From Kribbella caucasensis (GTDB lineage Bacteria; Actinomycetota; Actinomycetes; Propionibacteriales; Kribbellaceae), in the NCBI RefSeq assembly GCF_004361855.1, contig NZ_SNWQ01000031.1:1-64000 (forward strand): a stretch of 64,000 nucleotides of DNA. The letters run 5' to 3'. Under the pieces are notes generated by a model. That model made no database searches, was not told the origin of the DNA, and saw only the letters and a list, made by a program, of their open reading frames with translations. The first letter of the stretch is position 1, and each line of letters opens with the position of its first letter. Both the position numbers and the translations under genes were made by a program. Shown here one piece after another: positions 57,790 to 64,000 of the stretch.

Positions 57790-58911
57790 ATGCAGTTCGG
57801 TGTGTTCACCGTCGGCGACGTGACCGAGGATCCGATGACCGGCACGACCATCAGCGAGGCCGAGCGGATCAAGTCGATGGTGACGATCGCGCTGAAGGCC
57901 GAGGAGGTCGGGCTGGACGTGTTCGCGACCGGCGAGCACCACAACCCGCCGTTCGTGCCGTCGTCGCCGACCACGATGCTCGGGTACGTCGCGGCGAAGA
58001 CATCCAAGCTGATCCTGTCCACCTCGACCACCCTGATCACCACCAACGACCCGGTGAAGATCGCCGAGGACTACGCGATGCTGCAGCACCTGGCCGACGG
58101 CCGGGTCGACCTGATGATGGGTCGCGGCAACACCGGTCCGGTGTACCCGTGGTTCGGCCAGGACATCCGCAACGGCATCGCGCTCGCGGTCGAGAACTAC
58201 GCGCTCCTGCGCCGCCTCTGGCGTGAGGACGTGGTCGACTGGGAGGGCCAGTTCCGTACGCCGCTGCAGGGGTTCACGTCGACGCCCCGACCGCTGGACG
58301 ACGTACCCCCGTTCGTCTGGCACGGCTCGATCCGGTCGCCGGAGATCGCGGAGCAGGCGGCGTACTACGGTGACGGGTTCTTCCACAACAACATCTTCTG
58401 GCCGGTCTCGCACACCAAGCAGATGATCGACCTCTACCGTCGCCGGTTCGAGCACTACGGACACGGCGCCGCGGACCAGGCGATCGTCGGGCTCGGCGGC
58501 CAGGTCTTCATGCGGAAGAACTCGCAGGACGCGGTGCGCGAGTTCCGGCCGTACTTCGACAACGCGCCGGTGTACGGACACGGTCCCTCGCTGGAGGAGT
58601 TCAGCCGGGAGACCCCGTTGACCGTGGGCAGCCCGCAGCAGGTGATCGAGCGGACGCTGACGTTCCGGGAGCACTTCGGTGACTACCAGCGGCAGCTGTT
58701 CCTGATGGACCATGCCGGGTTGCCGTTGAAGACCGTGCTGGAGCAGTTGGACATCCTCGGCTCCGAGGTGGTGCCGGTGCTGCGGAAGGAATTCGACTCC
58801 CTGCGGCCGGCCCATGTCCCGGAGGCGCCGACGCATGCGTCGTTGAAGGCCGCGGCCGAGCGCGCTCGTTCGCTGGAGACACTGGAAACCGTGGAGGCGG
58901 GGGACCGATGA
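57790..58911 (+). CDS. Luciferase-like (LLM class) flavin-dependent monooxygenase
   Basis: Bacterial luciferase TIM barrel: AEEVGLDVFATGEHHNPPFV, ILSTSTTLITTNDPVKIAED, YAMLQHLADGRVDLMMGRGN, and PPFVWHGSIRSPEIAEQAAY. GGAGG precedes ATG 57790. 373 aa. It resembles the corynebacterial CE1758-type family that pairs with an FMN reductase; the following gene overlaps by ATGA and provides exactly that. It uses reduced FMN and O2 on an unknown substrate. Confidence 0.92.
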   Translation: MQFGVFTVGDVTEDPMTGTTISEAERIKSMVTIALKAEEVGLDVFATGEHHNPPFVPSSPTTMLGYVAAKTSKLILSTSTTLITTNDPVKIAEDYAMLQHLADGRVDLMMGRGNTGPVYPWFGQDIRNGIALAVENYALLRRLWREDVVDWEGQFRTPLQGFTSTPRPLDDVPPFVWHGSIRSPEIAEQAAYYGDGFFHNNIFWPVSHTKQMIDLYRRRFEHYGHGAADQAIVGLGGQVFMRKNSQDAVREFRPYFDNAPVYGHGPSLEEFSRETPLTVGSPQQVIERTLTFREHFGDYQRQLFLMDHAGLPLKTVLEQLDILGSEVVPVLRKEFDSLRPAHVPEAPTHASLKAAAERARSLETLETVEAGDR

Positions 58912-59516
58912 GCGAACGCACGATCGCCGTGGTGACGGCCGGACTGACGAGCCCTTCGTCGACCCGGCTGCTCGCTGACCAGCTCGCCGCCGCCGTCCGG
59001 GACACGCTCGACGAACGCGGAGTCCCGCGCCGGATCGTCGTCATCGAACTGCGCGACCACGCGCACGACCTGACGAACAACCTGCTCACCGGCTTCCCGT
59101 CGGAGAGCCTGCGGTCGGTGCTCGACACGGTTACGCGGGCGGATGCGCTGATCGCGGTGACGCCGACGTTCAGCGCGTCGTACAGCGGGCTGTTCAAGCT
59201 GTTCTTCGACGTCCTGGACGACAAGGCCCTGGTCGGCAAACCCGTCCTGATCGGCGCGACCGGCGGCACCGAACGGCACTCGTTGGTCCTCGAGTACGCG
59301 ATGCGCCCCCTCTTCGCCTACCTCCAGGCCGTCGTCGTCCCCACCGCCGTCTACGCCGCCTCCTCCGACTGGGGCCCCCACGCCACCGCCCTCCGCTCCC
59401 GCTCCACCCGAGCCGCGACGGAACTAGCCGACCTCATCACCAACACCGCCCCGTCGACCGGGCCGATCGACCCCTTCGACGACTCCACGCCCTTCGAGGA
59501 CCTCCTCAAGGGTTAG
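58908..59516 (+). CDS. NAD(P)H-dependent FMN reductase (CE1759-like)
   Basis: The flavodoxin-like fold has LTSPSSTRLLADQLAAAVRD (phosphate loop), ALIAVTPTFSASYSGLFKLF and LIGATGGTERHSLVLEYAMR. ATG 58908 overlaps the monooxygenase stop. 202 aa. Supplies FMNH2 to its partner. A nested inverted repeat at 59572-59641 follows. Confidence 0.92.
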   Translation: MSERTIAVVTAGLTSPSSTRLLADQLAAAVRDTLDERGVPRRIVVIELRDHAHDLTNNLLTGFPSESLRSVLDTVTRADALIAVTPTFSASYSGLFKLFFDVLDDKALVGKPVLIGATGGTERHSLVLEYAMRPLFAYLQAVVVPTAVYAASSDWGPHATALRSRSTRAATELADLITNTAPSTGPIDPFDDSTPFEDLLKG

Positions 59517-59571
59517 CCAACAGCTCGACGTGCGCTGTCACCCCGAACCCCCGAACCCCCGGAACACATGA

Positions 59572-59641
59572 ACCTTGAACACCTTCAGGGGGCCTTGAAC
59601 ACGGTATGTCTTGTTCAAGGTCCCCGCTTGTTGTTCAAGGT
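59572..59641 (+). terminator. Nested double inverted repeat after flavin reductase
   Basis: Inner stem: GGGGGCCTTGAACA (59588-59601) with TGTTCAAGGTCCCC (59612-59625), one wobble. Outer stem: ACCTTGAAC (59572-59580) with GTTCAAGGT (59633-59641). Four CCTTGAAC/GTTCAAGG units allow alternative pairings. The region 59517-59759 has no other feature. Confidence 0.6.
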
Positions 59642-59759
59642 CCCGGAGTTCGGGCCTCTGCGGCCAATCCAGCTGCGCAGGAACCAAACCAGTTCGCGTT
59701 GACCGGTCGGGGTCGACCAGGGAACGAGTAGCTCGGGCGGGTGTGGGTATCGGGGTTGG

Positions 59760-60677
59760 GTGGAGCTTCGGGATGGGGTTGGGTGGCGGGTTGCGTGGCG
59801 GCTGCCGTATGTCGTGGCGCGGGTTGGGGGAGCCGGGGCGGCGCGGCGGGTGGCTCGGGTGGTGGGACGGGTGGAGGGGACGCGGGACGTCGGGGTCGCG
59901 CGGGTGGCGGCGAGAGTTTCGCCTCGGTTGAGGAAGCGGAATCCCAGGCTTGTGAAGATCCCGGCCGCGTGGGCGACGGAGTACGTCGAGGTCCGTCGGG
60001 AAGGCTTGCGACTGGAGCTGGATCTGCGGGACAACCTGCAGGCCGTCCTGTACTACGCGGGGAAGTACGAGCCGGGCGTGCGGCGGTTTCTCCGGCGGGA
60101 GTTGCGGCGTGGTGATGCCGTGCTGGATGTGGGCGCCAATATCGGGCTGCACAGTCTGACCGCGGCACAGCGATTGCGGGAGCTTGGTGGTGGGCGGGTC
60201 ATCGCCGTCGAGCCGGCTGCGGACTCGGTGCAGAAGTTGCGACGCGCGGCCGAGCGCAACCGCCTCGCCGACCTGATCGAGGTGGTACCGGTCGCGCTGG
60301 GTGAGCAGACGGATGAGGCGGAACTGCGGACGGACAGCCGATACGACCAGGCCGACGCCGGCATCCGCTCGTTGCATGGCGACGGTAAGGCGGTGCAGCG
60401 GGTGCCAGTGATCCGGCTGGACGACTGGGCGGAAGAGAACGCGTTGTCCCGTTTGGACGTGGTCAAGCTGGATATCGAGGGGTCGGAGGTCGCCGCACTC
60501 GTCGGAGCCACGCAGACCCTGACGCGGCTCCGGCCGCGCGTAGTACTGGTCGAGGACAAGCGGAACGAGGAGCGCGGGCGGCTGTACGACGTACTCGGCG
60601 GGCTCGGGTATGCGCACAGTGGCGAGGTGTACGACCACAATGCGTTGTTCCGGCCAGTCGGTCGCGATGCTGTCTGA
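59760..60677 (+). CDS. FkbM-family methyltransferase
   Basis: The SAM site is VLDVGANIGLHSLTAAQRL, followed by VIAVEPAADSVQKLRRAAER and the FkbM hallmark LDVVKLDIEGSEVAALVGAT. Residues 1-~70 are Arg/Val/Gly-rich with little complexity, and the GTG start at 59760 is uncertain; homology-like sequence begins near YVEVRREGLRLELDL. FkbM enzymes O-methylate sugars or polyketides. The gene is isolated, so the substrate is unknown. Confidence 0.85.
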   Translation: MELRDGVGWRVAWRLPYVVARVGGAGAARRVARVVGRVEGTRDVGVARVAARVSPRLRKRNPRLVKIPAAWATEYVEVRREGLRLELDLRDNLQAVLYYAGKYEPGVRRFLRRELRRGDAVLDVGANIGLHSLTAAQRLRELGGGRVIAVEPAADSVQKLRRAAERNRLADLIEVVPVALGEQTDEAELRTDSRYDQADAGIRSLHGDGKAVQRVPVIRLDDWAEENALSRLDVVKLDIEGSEVAALVGATQTLTRLRPRVVLVEDKRNEERGRLYDVLGGLGYAHSGEVYDHNALFRPVGRDAV

Positions 60678-60713
60678 GCGCGGCGTCTCCGCCGATCGCG
60701 AACCGGTTGTTGC

Positions 60714-61481
60714 CTAGGGCATCAACTGGCCGCCGTTCACCTCGATGATCTGGCCGGTGACGTAGGAGGCCATGGCGTCGGAGGCGAGGTAGAGGATGGT
60801 GCCTACGCATTCGTGGGGGGTGCCGGTGCGGCCCATGGGGATGGTGGAGAGCATGGCTTTGAGCTGGTCGTCGCCGGTGTGGCGTTCGTGGAACGGGGTG
60901 CTGATGACGCCGGGCGAGATCGCGTTGACGCGGATGTTGTCGGGCGCGAGTTCTTTGGCCAGGCCGCGGGTGAAGGTGCTGACGGCGCCCTTGCTGGTGG
61001 CGTAGACGACCGAGCCGCCGCCTCCGCCGTGGCGGGCCGCGATCGAGGTGACGTTGACGATCGCGCCACTCCCCTGGGCGCGGAACACCGGCACGATCCG
61101 ACGGCTCATCGCGAACACCGAGGTCAGGTTCACGTCCAGGATCCGGTGGAACTCCTCGTCCGGTACGTCGACCACGGACGAGCGTCGTACCAGGTCGCCG
61201 GCGTTGTTGACGAGGACGTCGATGCGGCCGTGTTTGGCGAGCACCTCGTCGATGAGGGCGCCGGCGGACCCCGGATCCGCGAGGTCGGCCTGGTGTACGG
61301 AAGCCTGGCCGCCGGCCGTGATGACGGCGCTCTGCGTGTGCCGTACGCCGGTCTCGTTGGCCTGGTAGTGCACCGCGACCGTAGCGCCGGCCTCCGCGAA
61401 CCCGACGGCCGCGGCCGCCCCGATCCCGCTGCTCGCGCCGGTGACGAGTACGACCTGATCCGTGAAGTCGAGGAATCTCAT
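60714..61481 (-). CDS. Short-chain dehydrogenase/reductase (SDR)
   Basis: Classical SDR of 255 aa: TGASSGIGAAAAVGFAEAGA (NAD(P) loop), NNAGDL, INVTSIAARHGGGGG (catalytic Ser), VVYATSKGAVSTFTRGLAKE (Tyr-x3-Lys) and NAISPGVISTPFHERHTGDD. Similar to 3-oxoacyl-ACP reductase/glucose dehydrogenase-type SDRs. The substrate cannot be predicted. Stands alone, divergent from the acetyltransferase at 61580. Confidence 0.93.
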   Translation of the reverse strand: MRFLDFTDQVVLVTGASSGIGAAAAVGFAEAGATVAVHYQANETGVRHTQSAVITAGGQASVHQADLADPGSAGALIDEVLAKHGRIDVLVNNAGDLVRRSSVVDVPDEEFHRILDVNLTSVFAMSRRIVPVFRAQGSGAIVNVTSIAARHGGGGGSVVYATSKGAVSTFTRGLAKELAPDNIRVNAISPGVISTPFHERHTGDDQLKAMLSTIPMGRTGTPHECVGTILYLASDAMASYVTGQIIEVNGGQLMP

Positions 61482-61579
61482 GCCCCCATCCTGCCCAACC
61501 CGCGCGCTCGCCGGTGCGCGATTCCCGTACTGCGAACGGCCGGGGTTTGGGAGGGGCGTGGGGGAGGTAGATCTGATGA

Positions 61580-62119
61580 ATGGGGTACGACCTGGCGGAG
61601 CTGGGGTTGCGGCGTTGGCGGGTGGCTGATGCGTTGCGGCTGACCGCGGCCCACGCCGACCCGGAGATGGCGAACCAGGGTGGGATCCGGGACAAGGCGT
61701 CCGCGGTCGACTGGATCGGGCGGGTCGCGGATCTGGACAACGGACACGTGTACGCCGTCGCGGATGCCGAGGATCACCCGATCGGGTGCGTCGCGGTGAC
61801 GAACATCGACCGCCACCAGGTCGGCTGGACGTGGTACTGGACGATCGCCGACGTCCGCGGTCACGGGGTCGCCCGGGACGCCGTGCGCGCGCTGGTGGAC
61901 TGGGCCCATCACGACGCGGGTCTGTATCGGCTCGAGCTCGGCCATCGCATCAACAACTCGGCCTCGTGCGGCGTCGCCGGCAGCGCCGGATTCCTGTACG
62001 AGGGCCGCGAACGCGAACGCCTCGCCTACGACGGCACCCGGTACGACGTAGAACGCCACGCCCGCCTGGCCACAGACCCGCTAGAACACCCCCACCGCAA
62101 AGTCACGATCAGCCTCTAG
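61580..62119 (+). CDS. GNAT acetyltransferase, RimJ/RimL-like
   Basis: 179 aa: LRRWRVADALRLTAAHADPE, AVADAEDHPIGCVAVTNIDR, WYWTIADVRGHGVARDAVRA (acetyl-CoA loop R-G-H-G-V-A) and NSASCGVAGSAGFLYEGRER. This matches the Acetyltransf_3 group that acetylates protein N-termini or antibiotics. GGGAGG precedes the start. Downstream is a 53-bp inverted repeat. Confidence 0.88.
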   Translation: MGYDLAELGLRRWRVADALRLTAAHADPEMANQGGIRDKASAVDWIGRVADLDNGHVYAVADAEDHPIGCVAVTNIDRHQVGWTWYWTIADVRGHGVARDAVRALVDWAHHDAGLYRLELGHRINNSASCGVAGSAGFLYEGRERERLAYDGTRYDVERHARLATDPLEHPHRKVTISL

Positions 62120-62189
62120 CCCGGCGGCCGCCCACCACGAACCCCTCGAACACCACAGCGCAGCCGGGCTGTTGTCTGCCGGGACAGGC

Positions 62190-62342
62190 GTACCTCCACC
62201 ACTCAGCAAGCGCGGCGGGGCGGACGGCCAGGCCATCACAATCGGCTGATGGCGCACTCTCCCACGCTCAGGACGGCCGGCCAGATCGCATTGTGATGGG
62301 CTGGCCGTCCGCCCCGGCTGGGTTAGTGAGTGGTGGGGGTAC
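62190..62342. repeat. 53-bp imperfect inverted repeat with 47-nt spacer
   Basis: 62190-62242 is inversely repeated at 62290-62342 with roughly 43 of 53 positions matching; the best block is GGGGCGGACGGCCAG and CCATCACAAT. The 153-bp unit could fold into a long hairpin (large terminator or RNA) or be a MITE-like element. No clear target-site duplication is visible at its ends. Confidence 0.75.
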
Positions 62343-62408
62343 GCAGGAAGACCGAGACCCGGCCGAAGCTCTCGCCACGACCCGCGCGGATTCCCCAGCG
62401 CGCGGCCT

Positions 62409-62791
62409 CTAACCCGGTGGTTGGAGGATGCAGAACTCGTTGGCGTCTGGGTCGGCGAGGATGTGCCAGGTCCAGCTGTGTTCCTTGATCGGTTCCTCGG
62501 TGAGGAGGGTGGCGCCGAGGGCGCGGACTCGCGTTACCTCGGCCGTCAGATCCGGCGTACGGAGGTCGAGGTGGAGGCGGTTCTTGCCCTGTTTCGCGTC
62601 GTCGACCCGCTGGAGCAGGATCTCGATCCCGGCGCCGTCGGCGGGGACCAGGGCCAGGTAGCGGTCGCCGGTGGTCGGCGGGCGGACGTAGCCGAGAGCA
62701 CCTGGGTCCAGAACTCGGCCGCGCGATCCAGGTCGGCGACGTCCACGACTACTACGAGTTCGCCACGCAGGTATGGCTGGGGTGTTCGCAC
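62409..62791 (-). pseudogene. VOC/glyoxalase-family protein, frameshifted
   Basis: The first frame from GTG 62791 gives VRTPQPYLRGELVVVVDVAD, LDRAAEFWTQVL, then breaks. The second frame continues GYVRPPTTGDRYLALVPADG, IEILLQRVDDAKQGKNRLHL and ends HILADPDANEFCILQPPG. The join is at about 62696-62700, where CTCTC appears to hold an extra TC (a 2-bp insertion). The two halves together make one complete VOC domain with metal ligands (His, Glu). It would be functional without the insertion; a sequencing error is the alternative. Confidence 0.75.
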
Positions 62792-62816
62792 CCCGGAGAG
62801 CCTAACGTTGATACCT

Positions 62817-63188
62817 ATGGGGAAACCGACGAAGGTGGAGTCGTTCGTCTCGGTCGTGGTCGGCGTCGGCGCGGGATTCGGGCTGCTCACGCTGACCCGG
62901 CGGGCGTGGGACACGTGCCGGGTGGAGGTCAACGACGTCGGCAACGGGCCGACCCTGTTCTTCGTCGGCCTGCCGGTCGCGCTGGTGGTCAACATCGTGC
63001 TGTTCAGCTTCGTGTTCCGGTTCTCCAAGGGGCAGGGCAAGTTCGTGATGCCGTTCATCACGGCGGCCATCGCCATCACGATCGCCGACCTGGCCCTGTT
63101 CTCCTTCGCCGGTACGCCCGCCGGCCTCCCTGCCAGCGTCTGCGCCGGCAACGTCCCGCCGTGGTGGCCGGAGTGGATCCCGACCTGA
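62817..63188 (+). CDS. Small membrane protein, 123 aa
   Basis: ATG 62817 begins MGKPTKVESFVSVVVGVGAG. Three hydrophobic segments are seen at about residues 8-26, 46-68 and 77-98 (FFVGLPVALVVNIVLFSFVF, MPFITAAIAITIADLALFSF). Two Cys are outside the helices, in DTCRVE and SVCAGN. No ribosome-binding site, so it may be leaderless. I know no family. Divergent from the VOC pseudogene. Confidence 0.7.
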   Translation: MGKPTKVESFVSVVVGVGAGFGLLTLTRRAWDTCRVEVNDVGNGPTLFFVGLPVALVVNIVLFSFVFRFSKGQGKFVMPFITAAIAITIADLALFSFAGTPAGLPASVCAGNVPPWWPEWIPT

Positions 63189-63191
63189 CCC

Positions 63192-63290
63192 TCAGCCCCC
63201 GTCGCTCCCCTGTACTTCGTCCGCGGTGCCGTCGCCGTCCGGCGGGGCGTAGCAGCGCGGGTCGTCGGCGCGAACCACCTCGAAAGTCAC
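63192..63290 (-). CDS. Possible 32-aa small protein
   Basis: GTG 63290 starts 3 bp after the DUF72 stop, with GAGG close to it, and runs MTFEVVRADDPRCYAPPDGD to a stop at 63192. Codon third positions are GC-rich like real genes. Too short to judge; could be chance. Confidence 0.3.
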   Translation of the reverse strand: MTFEVVRADDPRCYAPPDGDGTADEVQGSDGG

Positions 63291-63293
63291 GCC

Positions 63294-64000
63294 TCATTCT
63301 GCCGAATCCGCGCCGACCGAAGCGACCCCGAGCCGAGCAGCCAGGGCCTCCGCATCGAAAGGCGCGCGGACTTTGACGTCATTGTCGAAGTAGGCAAAGA
63401 CGTCACGCGCACGGCGACGAGCGGGCGGCGCAAGCGTATGACCGTCGGACGGCGTACGACCGGCCTGCCAGGCACGGATCTTCAACGCCCACCGGTCGAG
63501 TGATTTGTCGTCATATCCACTGACGTACAGCTCCTCGGCACCGTGCAGCCGCACATAGACGAAGTCCGCGGTGACATCGTCCAGCATCGGCCACTTGCCA
63601 GCCGTATCCGCGCAGACCAGCGCGATGCCGTGCGCCCGGAGCAACTCGATGAACTCCACGCGCTCGAAGGACTTGTGCCGTACTTCGAGCGCGTGGCGGA
63701 GCGGGATGTCCACCGCACAAGTGGTCAGACTCCGTCCCTCCATCCGATCCTCGTGCGTACCGGCCAGCTCCGCCGCCTCACTCGTTGTCCGTGGCAACTT
63801 CTCGAAGAACGCGGCGAGCCGGTCGGCGTCGTACCCGAGTGTCGGCGGCAACTGCCACAGCACCGGGCCGAACTTGTCCGCGAGCGCGAGCACCCCGGAG
63901 GCGAAGAAGTTCGCCAGCGGTCCGTCCACGTCGGCCAGCTTCTTCAGGTGCGTGACGAACCGCGGCCCCTTGACCGAGAAGACGAACCCGTCCGGTGTCT
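63294..64000 (-). CDS. DUF72-family protein (5' end beyond window)
   Basis: The frame stays open to the window edge, where it begins TPDGFVFSVKGPRFVTHLKK, so the gene starts outside. Continuing blocks: NFFASGVLALADKFGPVLWQ, LPPTLGYDADRLAAFFEKLP, ALEVRHKSFERVEFIELLRA, YVRLHGAEELYVSGYDDKSL and RRRARDVFAYFDNDVKVRAP. This is the DUF72 TIM-barrel (YecE-like). Biochemical role not established. About 235 residues are in view, near the full ~300. Confidence 0.9.
   Translation of the reverse strand, partial: TPDGFVFSVKGPRFVTHLKKLADVDGPLANFFASGVLALADKFGPVLWQLPPTLGYDADRLAAFFEKLPRTTSEAAELAGTHEDRMEGRSLTTCAVDIPLRHALEVRHKSFERVEFIELLRAHGIALVCADTAGKWPMLDDVTADFVYVRLHGAEELYVSGYDDKSLDRWALKIRAWQAGRTPSDGHTLAPPARRRARDVFAYFDNDVKVRAPFDAEALAARLGVASVGADSAE

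Overview
The window is high-GC DNA with GTG/ATG starts, many 4-bp ATGA/GTGA gene overlaps, SigE-type sigma factors and long co-directional operons. This points to a soil actinobacterium of the Nocardioidales/Kribbella type; the genus is an inference from gene content and codon style, since no marker gene is present. It reads as ordinary chromosome: there is no integrase, transposase, phage structural gene or CRISPR array.

Layout. 1-3.1 kb: an M15-like peptidase with a coupled small acidic ORF, a methyltransferase, and an NTF2-like protein divergent from an XRE regulator. 3.3-8.4 kb: two SigE-type sigma modules, one with a proline-rich membrane protein and one with two duplicated membrane proteins, flanking a secreted SH3 protein. 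8.5-16.6 kb: a GGDEF protein, a HerA/DUF853 ATPase, an L,D-transpeptidase, a LytR_C protein, a CPA1 antiporter, tRNA-Ser(CGA), and tadA with its partner gene. 16.8-25.9 kb: a secreted Ig-like protein, upp, menB behind a LacI regulator, a secreted X-Pro peptidase, an AraC-DinB regulator, and a PadR/membrane protein pair. 26.2-29.6 kb: a class III adenylate cyclase overlapping a cNMP-binding protein, then a methyltransferase coupled to an unusual riboflavin synthase-RibB fusion. 30.1-33.3 kb: a secreted DUF4185 protein, a decayed lectin-like gene and a ThrE-type exporter.

The most coherent system lies at 33.6-45.8 kb: a SorC regulator, a DUF5060/DUF4038 glycosidase, a split transketolase, a TIM-barrel isomerase, an ABC importer, a nucleoside-hydrolase-like protein and a divergent FGGY kinase. 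The combination resembles the known transketolase route for D-apiose (glycosidase, import, isomerase, kinase, transketolase). An FMN-riboswitch-controlled ribB sits inside it. A second sugar operon (47.8-52.6 kb) joins a cupin, a Gfo/Idh/MocA dehydrogenase, a DUF993 TIM barrel and two isomerase/epimerase-like proteins behind a LacI-type palindrome.

52.9-64 kb holds a GAF-PAS-GGDEF protein, acetyltransferases, phoD behind a possible PHO box, an aldo/keto reductase, a luciferase-like monooxygenase/flavin reductase pair, an FkbM methyltransferase, an SDR, a frameshifted VOC gene and a partial DUF72 gene. Two families of small dispersed palindromes sit at gene ends throughout, and a 53-bp imperfect inverted repeat lies at 62.2 kb.
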